DNA from: Micromonosporaceae bacterium KJ-029
GTDB taxonomy: Bacteria; Actinomycetota; Actinomycetes; Mycobacteriales; Micromonosporaceae
Reading direction: 5' to 3'
Length of the DNA stretch: 64,000 nt
Assembly (NCBI GenBank): GCA_005402585.1
Contig: BIFP01000008.1
Coordinates: forward strand, 1-64,000
The position numbers were made by a program, and so were the translations under genes. Under the pieces are notes generated by a model. It saw nothing but the letters and a program-made list of their open reading frames with translations, was not told where the DNA came from and searched no databases. This document shows, one piece after another, positions 44,984 through 53,955 of this stretch; position 1 is the first letter of the stretch; the number at the start of each line of letters is the position of its first letter.

Positions 44984-47239
44984 TCACCGCGACGCGAAGG
45001 GGAACTCCTCGAAGTACGCCTCGACCCGTTCCGCGGTCGCCGGCCGGGCCAGTTCGTATCCCTGGCCGTAATGGCACCCGGCCCGCTGCGCCCCGTCGAC
45101 CTGGTGGGCGGATTCCAGTTCCTCCGCCACCACCTCCACCCCCAGCCGGTCGGCGACGGTGACCACCACGTCCAGCAGCGGGCGGTGCGGATCGCTGCTC
45201 GCCGCGACCACCTCCGGCCCGACCTTGAGCAGGTCGATCGGCAGTCGCCGCAGCTGGGCGAGCGAGGCGTGCTCGGCGCGGAAATCGTCGAGCGCGGTCC
45301 GGATGCCCATCGACCGCAGCCCCGCCAACCGGGCCACGACGGTCGGCAACTCGGCGGCCACCTGCGGCTCGGCGACCTCGACCACCAGCTGGTCGGGCCC
45401 CAGCCCGTACGCCTCAAGCACGGCCGCCGTGCGGGGCACAAAATCCGGTGAGGTCAGCTCGCGGGTGGTGACGTTGATCGACATCCACAGCCGCCGACCG
45501 CCGACGGACCAGTCCGCCAACTGCCGGCAGGCCCGGTCCAGCACCCACGCGCCCAACTCGCCCACGATGTCGAGATCCTCGGCCACCGGCAGCAGCTCGG
45601 CCGGGAACACCGTGCCGAGCACCGGACTGCGCCAGCGCAGCAGCGCCTCCGTACCGACCGGCGACCGGTCGGCGAGTTCGAGCACCGGCTGGTAGACCAG
45701 GTCCAGCTCGCCCCGGGCGACCGCACCGGGCAGCTCCCGCTCCAGGTCCAGTCGGCGGACCAGCTGCTCCTCCAGGTACGCGTCGTACCACTCGACCCGG
45801 TCCCGGCCGAGCTGGGCCGCGCGCCGCCGGGCCAGGTCCGCCTGGCGCAGCAGGTCCTCCGGCCGGCCGGGGGCCAGTTCGGCGAGCCCGACACTGGCCC
45901 GCGACCGCAGCACCGCCCCCGACACCTCGTAGGGCCGGCCGAGCGCGGTGAGCAGCCGGGTGCCCAGCGCGTAGGCCAGCACCGGCCCACCGCCGGTGAC
46001 CACCGCGAGCCCGCTCCCGGGCAGGTCGAACACCTCGTCGGCGTCGTCCGTCACGGCCCGGGCCCGGCGGACGGCCTCGGCCGCCACGTCGTCGCGCACC
46101 GCCATCCCGGGCAGCTCGGTGAGGTGAAGGTCGACCACCAGCAGCGCACCGGCCGCCGGTTCCGGTCGTGCCGCCAGGGCCCGCAGCAGTGCGGCCCGGC
46201 CGACCGGCCCACGCTCCTCGACGATCACCGGATCCGGCACGGCCGCCGGGACAGCCGGCGCCGCCCTCCGCGCCGTGGCGGGGAGCAGTTCGCGCGCCAC
46301 CAGCGGGGGCACCGCGGCGAGCGCGAGCAGCACCGTGGTGTTGTCCGGAGGCAGGTCGGCGTGCAGCTGGTGGACGGTGGCCAGCACCGCCGCGCCCGCC
46401 GGGAGCACCGCCCGCGGCCAGACCACCGTGGCCTGCCGCGGCGGGTCGGCGCCGGCCCGGGCCACCTGTCGCACCCCGGCGGCGGTCAGCAGCACGCCGA
46501 CCACGAGGGGAGGTACGGCCAGCAGCGCCGCCCGCCCGGCGGCCGGGAGTGCCGCCAGTAGCACCAGGCCGAGCAGGGTCAGCGCCGCCCCCGACCGGCA
46601 GCGGGCGGTGCCGGAGCTGCGGTGCGCCCCGGTCAGCACGGTCAACGCGGCGACGGCCAGCACGCCGAGGGCCACCGCCACGGCCAGCCGTGCCGCTGCC
46701 GCCACGCCGGCGTACGGCAGCAGCAGCCAGGCGACGAGCACCAGGCAGACGCCGGGCGCGGCGAGGTCGAGCAGCCGACGCAACCGCACCTGGGCTGGCG
46801 GAGGCGGCCGGCGCGGCAGGCTGACCAGACCGCCACCCAGCAAAACGGCGGTGCTGGCGAGCCCGGCGGCGGCCGCCGCCGGGTGGTACTGGGCGGCGGA
46901 CAGCGGCAGCACCGCGGCGGTCAGGCCTGCGGTCACCACCGCCGCGTGCAGCAGGGCGCCGGCCCGGCGTGGCCGAGCCGCCCGGCGACGGGCGAGCCGC
47001 CCACCGGCGGGGTTCACGGCTGGTGCGTCGGACCGGGTGGTCAGCCGGGACAGGCGTACGCCGGCCAGCGTCGAACCGGCCGCACCGGCGAGCGCCACCA
47101 CGGCGAGGGCCGGCACCGGCCCGCTCGCGCCGACGACGACCAGCACGGCGACCACCGCGAGGACACAGGTTTCCGGCAGGAACGGGCGGCGGACGGTGGC
47201 TCGGAACACGGTGGCACGGAACACAGACGCGACGGGCAC
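44984..47239 (-). CDS. Membrane protein with degenerate GGDEF and partly eroded EAL domains
   Basis: 751 aa, GTG start. About ten hydrophobic segments in residues 20-330. The following GGDEF-like region has FDLPGSGLAVVTG in place of the GGDEF motif, so it cannot make c-di-GMP. The EAL domain keeps TEALLRW, SINVTTREL, VEVAEPQ and YGQGYELARP. However, the DDFGxGYSSL loop reads DDFRAEHASL, LKID reads LKVG, and AEGVE reads AEELE. Hydrolysis is therefore doubtful and a c-di-GMP sensor role is more likely. It is divergent from nothing obvious and follows the LacI gene convergently. Confidence 0.9.
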   Translation of the reverse strand: MPVASVFRATVFRATVRRPFLPETCVLAVVAVLVVVGASGPVPALAVVALAGAAGSTLAGVRLSRLTTRSDAPAVNPAGGRLARRRAARPRRAGALLHAAVVTAGLTAAVLPLSAAQYHPAAAAAGLASTAVLLGGGLVSLPRRPPPPAQVRLRRLLDLAAPGVCLVLVAWLLLPYAGVAAAARLAVAVALGVLAVAALTVLTGAHRSSGTARCRSGAALTLLGLVLLAALPAAGRAALLAVPPLVVGVLLTAAGVRQVARAGADPPRQATVVWPRAVLPAGAAVLATVHQLHADLPPDNTTVLLALAAVPPLVARELLPATARRAAPAVPAAVPDPVIVEERGPVGRAALLRALAARPEPAAGALLVVDLHLTELPGMAVRDDVAAEAVRRARAVTDDADEVFDLPGSGLAVVTGGGPVLAYALGTRLLTALGRPYEVSGAVLRSRASVGLAELAPGRPEDLLRQADLARRRAAQLGRDRVEWYDAYLEEQLVRRLDLERELPGAVARGELDLVYQPVLELADRSPVGTEALLRWRSPVLGTVFPAELLPVAEDLDIVGELGAWVLDRACRQLADWSVGGRRLWMSINVTTRELTSPDFVPRTAAVLEAYGLGPDQLVVEVAEPQVAAELPTVVARLAGLRSMGIRTALDDFRAEHASLAQLRRLPIDLLKVGPEVVAASSDPHRPLLDVVVTVADRLGVEVVAEELESAHQVDGAQRAGCHYGQGYELARPATAERVEAYFEEFPFASR

Positions 47240-47471
47240 GACATTCGCCTTCGTGAGGGGGCACGGGGGCGGTGCGGCGGTACGCGGGCGGCGAACGTCA
47301 GTCCACCACCCACCATCGGTGAACGAGGTTCTCCCCCTGAAGTCACCGGGCAGTGACTCAGGTCACGGCCGCGGCTCCGCCGGCGGACGTCTCGACGGCG
47401 TACGGTCCGGCCGGGCGGTGGCCGGAACAACCCGGCGCGGAGCGTCCCCGCCCTGGTGGCATCATCGGGAG

Positions 47472-47846
47472 ATGGCTCGCTCCGACACCACGCGATTCCG
47501 GCACCACCAGGCCATCCTGGCCGGGGCGATCGTCGCCGCCCTCGGCACCCTGCCGCTGGCCAGCGCCCGCACCTACCTCCTGCCGGTGCTGCTGGTGCCG
47601 CTGGCGGTGGCCGTCTGGGCCTGGCGCGCCGGCACCGACGCGGACGCCCGCGGGCTGCGCCTACGGGCGCTGGCCGGCCAGCGCCGGATCCCCTGGGACC
47701 AGGTGGTCGAGCTGGGCTCCGACCCGCGTGGCCGGGCGGTCGCCCAGCTCGGCGACGGCCAGCGCCTCCTGCTGCCGGCGGTACGCCGCGAGGACCTGCC
47801 GCGACTGGTGGCCGCGGCCGGGCGCGAGGTGGAACCGGCTCAGTAG
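47472..47846 (+). CDS. Small PH-domain-like membrane protein
   Basis: 124 aa from ATG 47472 with CGGGAG upstream. Two closely spaced TM segments (about 15-32 and 36-50) are followed by a short bacterial PH-like domain (RGLRLRALAGQRRIPWDQVVELGSDPRGRAVAQLGDGQRLLLPAVRREDLPRLV; key part RIPWDQV with L-L-L-P). Function unknown. The stop overlaps the end of the convergent dehydrogenase gene by seven bases. The longer frame upstream is a shadow of the EAL gene. Confidence 0.85.
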   Translation: MARSDTTRFRHHQAILAGAIVAALGTLPLASARTYLLPVLLVPLAVAVWAWRAGTDADARGLRLRALAGQRRIPWDQVVELGSDPRGRAVAQLGDGQRLLLPAVRREDLPRLVAAAGREVEPAQ

Positions 47847-48766
47847 CCGTTCACCACCACGTTCTCGGGCTGCTCGCCGGCCGCGAACCGGCGGATCTGC
47901 TGCCCGACCAACCGGTACGCCCGGGGCAGCAGGCCACGCACCGATCCCGCCACGTGCGGGGTGATCAACACGTTCGGCATCTCCCAGAGCGGGTGGTCGG
48001 CGGGCAGCGGCTCCGGGTCGGTGACGTCCAGGGCGGCGGAGATCCGGCCGGTGGCCAGCTCGGCGACCAGCGCGTCGGTCCGGGCCACCGGACCCCGGGC
48101 GGCGTTCACCAGCAGCGCGCCGTCGGGCATCGCCGCCAGGAACTTCTCGTCCACCAGACCCCGGGTCTGCTCGGTCAGCGGCACCAGCAGCACCACGACG
48201 TCGGCCTGTGGCAGCAGCCCCGGCAGGTCCGCCACCCCGTACACCCCCTGCTCCGGCCGGGCGGTACGGGCCACCATGGTGAGGTCCACCTCGAACGGCG
48301 TGAGCCGGTCCCGCACCGCGGTACCGATCGAGCCGGCACCGACGATCAGCACCCGCTTGCCGGCCAGCTCGTCGGTGGGCGCCACCTCGTCGTAGGCCCA
48401 CCGTCGCCCAGCCTGGGCGCGGGCCATCGCGGGGAAGGCGCGCAGCTGGGACAGGATCGCGGCGACCACCCACTCGGCGGTGGACGGGTCGTGCACACCC
48501 CGGGCGTCGCAGAGCGTGACCCCCGACGGGATACGGCCGACCCAGGCGTCCGCGCCGGCCGAGAGCAGCTGCACCACCGCCAGGTCCGGCAGTTCGTGCA
48601 GCAGCGCGGTGGCGTCCGAGCCGGCGAGAAAGGGCGGCACCCAGAACCGGACGCCGGCCGGCGGCGAGGGCAGTTTCGTCGGGTCGGCCATCGTCTCGAC
48701 GGTGACCTCCGCCGGCACGTCACCGAGCAGGGCGTGACCGGCCTCGTGCGGAATCCATACCTTCAC
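47840..48766 (-). CDS. D-isomer-specific 2-hydroxyacid dehydrogenase
   Basis: 308 aa from GTG 48766; a very long frame upstream is a shadow. NAD-binding motif VLIVGAGSIGTAVRDRL; catalytic Arg in LLVNAARGPVARTDAL, Glu in DVTDPEPLPADHPLWE and His in NVLITPHVAGSV. A GyaR/SerA-like enzyme without regulatory domain, so a glyoxylate/hydroxypyruvate or phosphonate-type reductase is possible; the substrate cannot be assigned. Divergent from the sorbosone-dehydrogenase-like gene. Confidence 0.9.
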   Translation of the reverse strand: MKVWIPHEAGHALLGDVPAEVTVETMADPTKLPSPPAGVRFWVPPFLAGSDATALLHELPDLAVVQLLSAGADAWVGRIPSGVTLCDARGVHDPSTAEWVVAAILSQLRAFPAMARAQAGRRWAYDEVAPTDELAGKRVLIVGAGSIGTAVRDRLTPFEVDLTMVARTARPEQGVYGVADLPGLLPQADVVVLLVPLTEQTRGLVDEKFLAAMPDGALLVNAARGPVARTDALVAELATGRISAALDVTDPEPLPADHPLWEMPNVLITPHVAGSVRGLLPRAYRLVGQQIRRFAAGEQPENVVVNGY

Positions 48767-48862
48767 GTTTGCCGACGATAGGCCCCACGCCCGGTACCGC
48801 CGCCGGGGGGCGGCCCCCGACAGCTTCCCCGGCGGCGCACGCAGCGGGCTACCCTGGGCCGG

Positions 48863-50026
48863 ATGAGCGCTCCCCCGTACCCCCGCGCCCGCAAGGTCCG
48901 CACGGTCCTCGCGGCGTCCTGCGCGACGCTCCTGCTCGCCGCCACCGGTTGCAGCCTCGGCGAACCGGACCCGGATCCGGCTGGCGAGCCGCCGAACCTG
49001 CCCACCCCCTCGGCCACGGCCACCGCCGGCAACCAGCAGGTTGTCGCCACTGTGCTCGCCAAGGGGCTGCGGGTGCCATGGGGGATCGCCTTCCTGCCCG
49101 ACGGCGGTGCCCTGGTCACCGAACGAGACAGCGGCCGGATCCTCCAGGTCGGGCCGGAGTCGAACCCGGACGGTCTGAAGATCACCGAGGTGCAGACCAT
49201 CGACGACGTGGCAGCCGGGGGCGAGGGTGGCCTGCTGGGGATCGCGGTGTCGCCGGAATTCGCGCAGAACCAGACGATCTTCGTCTACTACACCGCCGAG
49301 CGGGACAACCGGATCGCCCGGCTGCGGCTCGGCGAGAAGCCCACCCCGATCCTCACCGGTATCCCCAAGGCCGGTATCCACAACGGCGGCGGCCTCGCGT
49401 TCGGCCCCGACGGGCAGCTCTACGCCAGCACCGGCGACGCCGGTGACACCGGCCAGTCGCAGGACGTCAAGCGGCTCGGCGGCAAGATCCTGCGGATCAC
49501 CCCGGACGGGAAGCCGGCTCCGGGCAACCCGTTCCCGAACTCCCCGGTCTGGTCCCTCGGCCACCGCAACGTGCAGGGCATCGCCTGGGACGGCGACCGG
49601 ATGTACGCCGTTGAGTTCGGCCAGAACACCTGGGACGAGATCAACCAGATCACCAAGGGCAAGAACTACGGCTGGCCCAAGGTCGAGGGGCGCGGCGGCG
49701 ACGAGAAGTACGTCGACCCGATCGTGCAGTGGTCGACCGACGAGGCGTCCTGTTCCGGGCTGGCGGCGGTCGAGCGGATGCTGGCCACCGCCTGCCTGCG
49801 CGGCCAGCGCCTCTGGTTGGTGGAGCTGACCGACACCGGGACGGTGCTCGGGCAGCCCCAGGCGCTGCTGACCGAGCAGTACGGGCGGCTGCGAGCGATC
49901 GCGGCGGCCCCGGACGGCTCGTTCTGGGTCAGCACCTCCAACCACGACGGGCGGGGCCGGCCCGCGCCGGAGGACGACCGCCTGCTGCGACTTGTTTTCG
50001 CAGGTGGCGGAGCCGGGCGAAGCTGA
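48863..50026 (+). CDS. Glucose/sorbosone dehydrogenase-like PQQ beta-propeller lipoprotein
   Basis: 387 aa. Lipoprotein signal with lipobox LLAATGC (Cys30). A six-bladed propeller of the soluble aldose sugar dehydrogenase family: LRVPWGIAFLPDGGALVTERDSGRI, GGEGGLLGIAVSPEFAQN, KAGIHNGGGLAFGPDGQLYASTGD, GHRNVQGIAWD and FWVSTSNHDGRG. PQQ-dependent oxidation of sugars outside the membrane is the family activity. It is followed 66 bases later by the metallophosphoesterase gene on the same strand. Confidence 0.92.
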   Translation: MSAPPYPRARKVRTVLAASCATLLLAATGCSLGEPDPDPAGEPPNLPTPSATATAGNQQVVATVLAKGLRVPWGIAFLPDGGALVTERDSGRILQVGPESNPDGLKITEVQTIDDVAAGGEGGLLGIAVSPEFAQNQTIFVYYTAERDNRIARLRLGEKPTPILTGIPKAGIHNGGGLAFGPDGQLYASTGDAGDTGQSQDVKRLGGKILRITPDGKPAPGNPFPNSPVWSLGHRNVQGIAWDGDRMYAVEFGQNTWDEINQITKGKNYGWPKVEGRGGDEKYVDPIVQWSTDEASCSGLAAVERMLATACLRGQRLWLVELTDTGTVLGQPQALLTEQYGRLRAIAAAPDGSFWVSTSNHDGRGRPAPEDDRLLRLVFAGGGAGRS

Positions 50027-50092
50027 GGCACTCTCGAATCGCAACACCTCAGGTTTGCCAAGATCCTTCAGCGGGCAGGTCAGAATCTCAGC

Positions 50093-51691
50093 ATGGATGA
50101 TCAGGAAGACGAGAAGCCGCGCCGCGACCGGGACGGGGACGTTCCCGCCCGTCGCCCGCGCCGCTTCCCCTCGCTGCGGCGCCCCGCCGCACCGCGCCCC
50201 GACGGGCGCCGGCACGCCGGCCTGCGCCGCGCCGTGGTCGCCGTGGCCGTCCTGTTCGTCGCGTTGGCCGGGGTGCTCGCCGGCGTCGTCGCCGGTGGGC
50301 ACGTAGGCACCGATATCGGCCCATTCCACGCCAGGCTGTCGGTTTCGCCGTCGACCGGCGGCGGCACCACCATCGACATCCCGCCGCTGGGCTCGCTGCT
50401 GCTGGACAGCCACGACGGGCCGACCCACCTGACGGTGGAGTTGGGCGCGCTGGACCAGGGCCGCGTCGAGGCGCTGCTGGACGACCCGGCCAGCATCAAC
50501 CGGGCCACCCAGTCGGCGGTCGACGACGTCCAGAACGGCGTCATCCGGCTCGGGCTGCGCACGGTCGGCGCCGCCGTACTGACCACCCTGGTGCTGGCCC
50601 TGCTGGTCTTCCGGGACACCCGCCGGACGGCCTGGGCCGGTGGGCTGGCGCTGCTGATCACCGCGGGCAGTCTGGGCGCCGCCGCGGCGACCGTCCGCCC
50701 CCAGTCGATCGAGGAGCCCCGGTACGAGGGGCTGCTGGTCAACGCCCCGGCGATCGTCGGTGACGCCCGCCGGATCGCCACCGACTACTCCCGGTACGCC
50801 GAGCAGCTGGAACGCCTCGTCGGCAACGTCACCCAGCTCTACACCACCGTGTCGGCGCTGCCGGTGTACGAGCCGGAGCCGGGCACCACCCGGGTGCTGC
50901 ACATCTCCGACATGCACCTCAACCCGGCCGCCTGGCAGCTGATCCGGACGGTGACGGAGCAGTTCGGCATCGACGTGGTCATCGACACCGGCGACATCAC
51001 CGACTGGGGCACCGAGCCGGAGGCGTCCTACGTCGGCTCGATCAGCCTGCTCCGGAAGCCGTACGTCTACATCCGGGGCAACCACGACTCGGGGCGTACG
51101 GCCGCGGCGGTGGCCCGCCAGCCGAACGCGATCGTGCTGGACAACACGACCACCACCGTCGCCGGACTCACCATCGCCGGCATCGGCGATCCCCGCTTCA
51201 CCCCGGACAAGAGCACCTCACCGGCCAGTGTCGGGGTCAACGACCCCACGCCGGACATGCTGACCGCCACGGGCGACAAGCTCGCCGCCACGATCCGCAG
51301 CTCGCCGCGACCGGTCGACATCGCGCTGGTGCACGACCCGGCCGCCGCCGGTCCGCTCTCCGGCACCAGCTCACTCGTGCTCGCCGGGCACACCCACCGG
51401 CGGCAGTTCGAGAAGCTGCCGGAGGTGCCGGGCCAGCAGTCCACCACGCTGATGGTGCAGGGCTCGACCGGCGGTGCCGGCCTACGCGGGCTGGAGGGCG
51501 AGGAGCCGACCCCGCTGACGATGACCGTCCTCTACTTCGACCAGCAGAAGCAGCTCCAGGCGTACGACAACATCACGGTGGGCGGCACCGGCCAGGCGCA
51601 GGTGAACCTGGAACGTACGGTGGTGACCCAGCCCGCAACCGGCGCCCCCCTCCCGCTCACCCCCACCCCGACACCCACGCCCACCCGCTGA
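50093..51691 (+). CDS. Membrane-bound metallophosphoesterase
   Basis: 532 aa. Basic cytoplasmic N-terminus (about 45 residues), a TM at about 46-68, a beta-rich outer region, two more TM segments at about 153-205, then a calcineurin-like phosphoesterase domain with all five metal motifs: VLHISDMHLN, VIDTGDITDWG, YIRGNHDSG, ALVHDP and LAGHTHRRQ. It ends in a Thr-Pro repeat tail. The catalytic domain probably faces the exterior. Substrate unknown. Confidence 0.93.
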   Translation: MDDQEDEKPRRDRDGDVPARRPRRFPSLRRPAAPRPDGRRHAGLRRAVVAVAVLFVALAGVLAGVVAGGHVGTDIGPFHARLSVSPSTGGGTTIDIPPLGSLLLDSHDGPTHLTVELGALDQGRVEALLDDPASINRATQSAVDDVQNGVIRLGLRTVGAAVLTTLVLALLVFRDTRRTAWAGGLALLITAGSLGAAAATVRPQSIEEPRYEGLLVNAPAIVGDARRIATDYSRYAEQLERLVGNVTQLYTTVSALPVYEPEPGTTRVLHISDMHLNPAAWQLIRTVTEQFGIDVVIDTGDITDWGTEPEASYVGSISLLRKPYVYIRGNHDSGRTAAAVARQPNAIVLDNTTTTVAGLTIAGIGDPRFTPDKSTSPASVGVNDPTPDMLTATGDKLAATIRSSPRPVDIALVHDPAAAGPLSGTSSLVLAGHTHRRQFEKLPEVPGQQSTTLMVQGSTGGAGLRGLEGEEPTPLTMTVLYFDQQKQLQAYDNITVGGTGQAQVNLERTVVTQPATGAPLPLTPTPTPTPTR

Positions 51692-51756
51692 CGAGGTTCA
51701 TTCGCAGGTGGTCACCGGTGCGCGAGCGGAGCAGGCCCGGTGAGGTAGCGCATACG

Positions 51757-51789
51757 AAAGAGCCCCCAGCTTCGTGCTGGGGGCTCTTT
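51757..51789. terminator. Strong bidirectional terminator
   Basis: Perfect 14-bp stem (51757-51770 and 51776-51789) with loop TTCGT, ending in T residues on both strands. Lies between the convergent metallophosphoesterase and DUF397 genes. Confidence 0.85.
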
Positions 51790-51801
51790 TCCGCGTCGAG
51801 G

Positions 51802-52002
51802 TCAGCCCACGGGGCCGATCTGCTTCGCCAGGTTGACGAAGCCCTGCCAGGCCGCCGGGTTGAACACAAGGGCGGGGCCGGTGGGGTTCTTGCTGTCCCG
51901 GACGCCCACGACGCCGGGCAAGTTGTCGGCAACCTCGACGCAGTTGCCGCCGTTGCCGCTACTGCGGCTGCTCTTGCGCCAGGTGGCGCCGCTCAGGTCC
52001 AT
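51802..52002 (-). CDS. DUF397 small protein
   Basis: 66 aa from ATG 52002. Canonical DUF397: WRKSSRSSGNGGNCVEVA, VVGVRDSKNPTGPALVF and AWQGFVNLAK. DUF397 proteins are encoded beside WhiJ/AbaA-type helix-turn-helix regulators and are thought to act with them like an antitoxin/co-regulator. Its start lies inside the end of the regulator gene (10-base overlap). Confidence 0.94.
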   Translation of the reverse strand: MDLSGATWRKSSRSSGNGGNCVEVADNLPGVVGVRDSKNPTGPALVFNPAAWQGFVNLAKQIGPVG

Positions 52003-52766
52003 GTCTCCGCCACTTCCCTTATGAAATCGATCGACTGCCGGTGGGACATCGCCTCGACACGGACGTTCTCCCACGCTGCCAGTATGGCCGCGACGTCGTC
52101 CGGATCGCTAACCACTTGACCCTGTAGCTGGGTGTCCAGGTAGGCGGCGATGCGATGGTCCTTGCTGGTGGCGAGAACGAAGGGTCCGTCGAGCCCGGAG
52201 TACGCCCCCACCGACCAGGGAACGACCTGCACCCGGACGTGCGGCAGCTCGCACCATGCAATCAACGCCTGCAACTGCTCCCGCATCACATTCGGGCCGC
52301 CCACCGGGCGCCGCAGCGCGCACTCGTCCACTACGGCCGTGAGCCACGGGGGGTTTTCCCATTTCAGAACAACTTGCCGGGCGAGCCGTGCCGCCACCAG
52401 TTGATCCACCTCGTCGGGGGTGCGTCGTCCGCTCGCCCCGAGGACTGCTCGCGCGTACGCCTCGGTCTGTAGCAGTCCGGGCAGGACGACCGATTCGTAT
52501 GAACGCAGCTCGATCGCCTCGCGTTCCATTTCCTGCCATGGGCGGAACCACACCAGGTCACGCATTCGACGTCTCGACGTGTCCGGCCATATGTCCGATA
52601 CGTCGCGGCCGAGAGCGGCGGCAGCGGAAGCGCGGTGTCCGGGGTGAGGGAGGCGGCCTTGGCGAAGCCACCGGTCAGTCGTCTTCGGGTCCACGCCTAG
52701 TTGTGCTGCCAGCGAATCCGTTGTGTGGCCTGCCTCGTGGAGCGCTACGCGCAGTGCGTCGTTCAT
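51993..52766 (-). CDS. WhiJ-like helix-turn-helix regulator with DUF5753 domain
   Basis: 257 aa from ATG 52766, chosen for GGAGGTCC directly upstream. The N-terminal HTH covers about residues 8-60 (TTDSLAAQLGVDPKTTDRWLRQG). The C-terminal DUF5753 ligand/partner domain has LRSYESVVLPGLLQTEAYARAVL, LTAVVDECALRRPVGG, LPHVRVQVVPWSVGAYSGLDGPF and the DDVAAILAAWENVRVEAMS end. Such regulators control development and antibiotic genes in actinomycetes. Divergent from the small-gene set 52973-55317, hence its probable target. Confidence 0.92.
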   Translation of the reverse strand: MNDALRVALHEAGHTTDSLAAQLGVDPKTTDRWLRQGRLPHPGHRASAAAALGRDVSDIWPDTSRRRMRDLVWFRPWQEMEREAIELRSYESVVLPGLLQTEAYARAVLGASGRRTPDEVDQLVAARLARQVVLKWENPPWLTAVVDECALRRPVGGPNVMREQLQALIAWCELPHVRVQVVPWSVGAYSGLDGPFVLATSKDHRIAAYLDTQLQGQVVSDPDDVAAILAAWENVRVEAMSHRQSIDFIREVAETWT

Positions 52767-52972
52767 CGGACCTCCATCGGACACCGCAGATTTCCGTCCA
52801 CCATATACACACGCGGTGTTGCCGTCCCGTCACGGGTTGGCAGTGTGTCTGGCATGCGGCACTGCTGGTGGAGGTGGAGGAGCCCGGCAGGAGTGTTCGC
52901 CCTCGGGGCCGCCCGTGGACACTCCCCCGTGCAGGGGCGGCCCCTCTCGATCGCTCGCTCATGGAGGCCGAC

Positions 52973-53161
52973 GTGCGTACCCGAACCTCGTATACCTGCC
53001 CCACCGTCCTCATGCCGGTCCTGCCGCAGCGTCGGCGCGGCACGCACCTGCCCGAATGGATGCACCAGCCAACGCAGGCACTCCCCCTCCAGAGCCCCGG
53101 CCGGCCCGGTTGGCTGACGCCGGGCCAGCAGTGGCGGGCGAGCGGAGGCCGGCCATGCTGA
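52973..53161 (+). CDS. Small protein of unknown function
   Basis: 62 aa if read from GTG 52973, which has GGAGG six bases upstream; ATG 52961 in the same frame is the alternative. Pro-, Arg- and Gln-rich (LPQRRRGTHLPEWMHQPT, SPGRPGWLTPGQQWRASGG) with two Cys. No family recognised. Its end overlaps the next gene's start by seven bases, which supports real coupled translation. Confidence 0.45.
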   Translation: MRTRTSYTCPTVLMPVLPQRRRGTHLPEWMHQPTQALPLQSPGRPGWLTPGQQWRASGGRPC

Positions 53162-53487
53162 CCACCCAGCTGGCGAGACCGGGTCGCGGCCCCCACCCCG
53201 ACCGTCCCCACGGCTCAGGCGGGAACACCCCGCACACCCCGGCACGCCCGACCTGGCACTGCCGAGTGGACGGGCAGCCCTGGCCCTGCGGAGAAGCCCG
53301 GCTCCTCCTGCCCGTGGAGTTCCGGGACAACGTCTCCGGCCTGACGATCTACCTCGCCGGCCTGATGTACGAGGCAATGCGAGACCTCTACCAGCTCAAC
53401 CCACACGGCGGACCGAAACCCGAGGAGCTGTTCAGCAGGTTCGTTGCCTGGGCGGCTCGCCGGCCGAGCGCGGAGAGAGCGCAGTGA
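53155..53487 (+). CDS. Small actinobacterial protein with a WxC...DGxPWPC motif
   Basis: 110 aa from ATG 53155 with GGAGG eight bases upstream. After a disordered Pro/Gly/His-rich start comes PTWHCRVDGQPWPCGEARLLL and a helical half (LTIYLAGLMYEAMRDLYQL, PEELFSRFVAWAARR). I recall similar WhiJ-cluster companions in streptomycetes, sometimes mislabelled flavin reductase; no catalytic motif is present. The two Cys could bind a metal. Confidence 0.75.
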   Translation: MLTTQLARPGRGPHPDRPHGSGGNTPHTPARPTWHCRVDGQPWPCGEARLLLPVEFRDNVSGLTIYLAGLMYEAMRDLYQLNPHGGPKPEELFSRFVAWAARRPSAERAQ

Positions 53488-53632
53488 AACCCCGCGAACC
53501 GAAGGTGAGGGGGCCTCCGCGCGGCTTCGCCCGCAAGTCTTCCCGGCTTTACGAGCGCATCACGGTAGGACAGACACGGACGCGGGAGCCGCCTCTCTCC
53601 CGCAAACGCGAGAGCACGGAAGGTTCTCTTCC

Positions 53633-53869
53633 ATGGACAACCTGTACGAGCTGCCGGTCAACGGTGCGCAGTTCACGACCTACTGTGGCGGCAACCTCGG
53701 CGGCGACCACGAGAGCTGCGCCGAGGTTGCCCCGATCCCGGGCGTAGAGGACAGCTTCGTCATGCGCGACAACAAGCCCGGCGGCGCAGGCGGCAACCTG
53801 CGCTTCACCGGCTCGGAGCTGGACAACTTCGCGCTCCGGTGGGTCAGGGACCGTCACCTGACCGTCTGA
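53633..53869 (+). CDS. Divergent DUF397-like protein
   Basis: 78 aa from ATG 53633 with GGAAGG upstream. The pattern CAEVAPIPGVEDSFVMRDNKP followed by LRFTGSELDNFALRW lines up with DUF397 (CVEVA...VVGVRDSKNP...LVFNPAAWQGF) although the WxKSSYSG opening is replaced by FTTYCGGNLGGDHESC. It would be a second, paralogous DUF397 on the opposite side of the WhiJ-like regulator. Confidence 0.75.
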   Translation: MDNLYELPVNGAQFTTYCGGNLGGDHESCAEVAPIPGVEDSFVMRDNKPGGAGGNLRFTGSELDNFALRWVRDRHLTV

Positions 53870-53955
53870 CCACCGCGTACCCGTGGCAACTCCGGCCGCC
53901 CTCAAATCGCCAGCACCGGGGGCGGCCGGTCCCACCAGAACGGAGAAGGGCACGG

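Noticed and set aside
47840..51085. A 1081-codon open frame on the minus strand
   Set aside because: Only its last 308 codons are a gene (2-hydroxyacid dehydrogenase). The rest is antisense to the sorbosone-dehydrogenase-like and metallophosphoesterase genes and has no domain; long spurious frames are normal at this GC content.
53484..53747. A small ORF starting at the stop of the 53155-53487 gene
   Set aside because: It runs in the wrong frame through the DUF397-like gene and its product has no recognisable feature.
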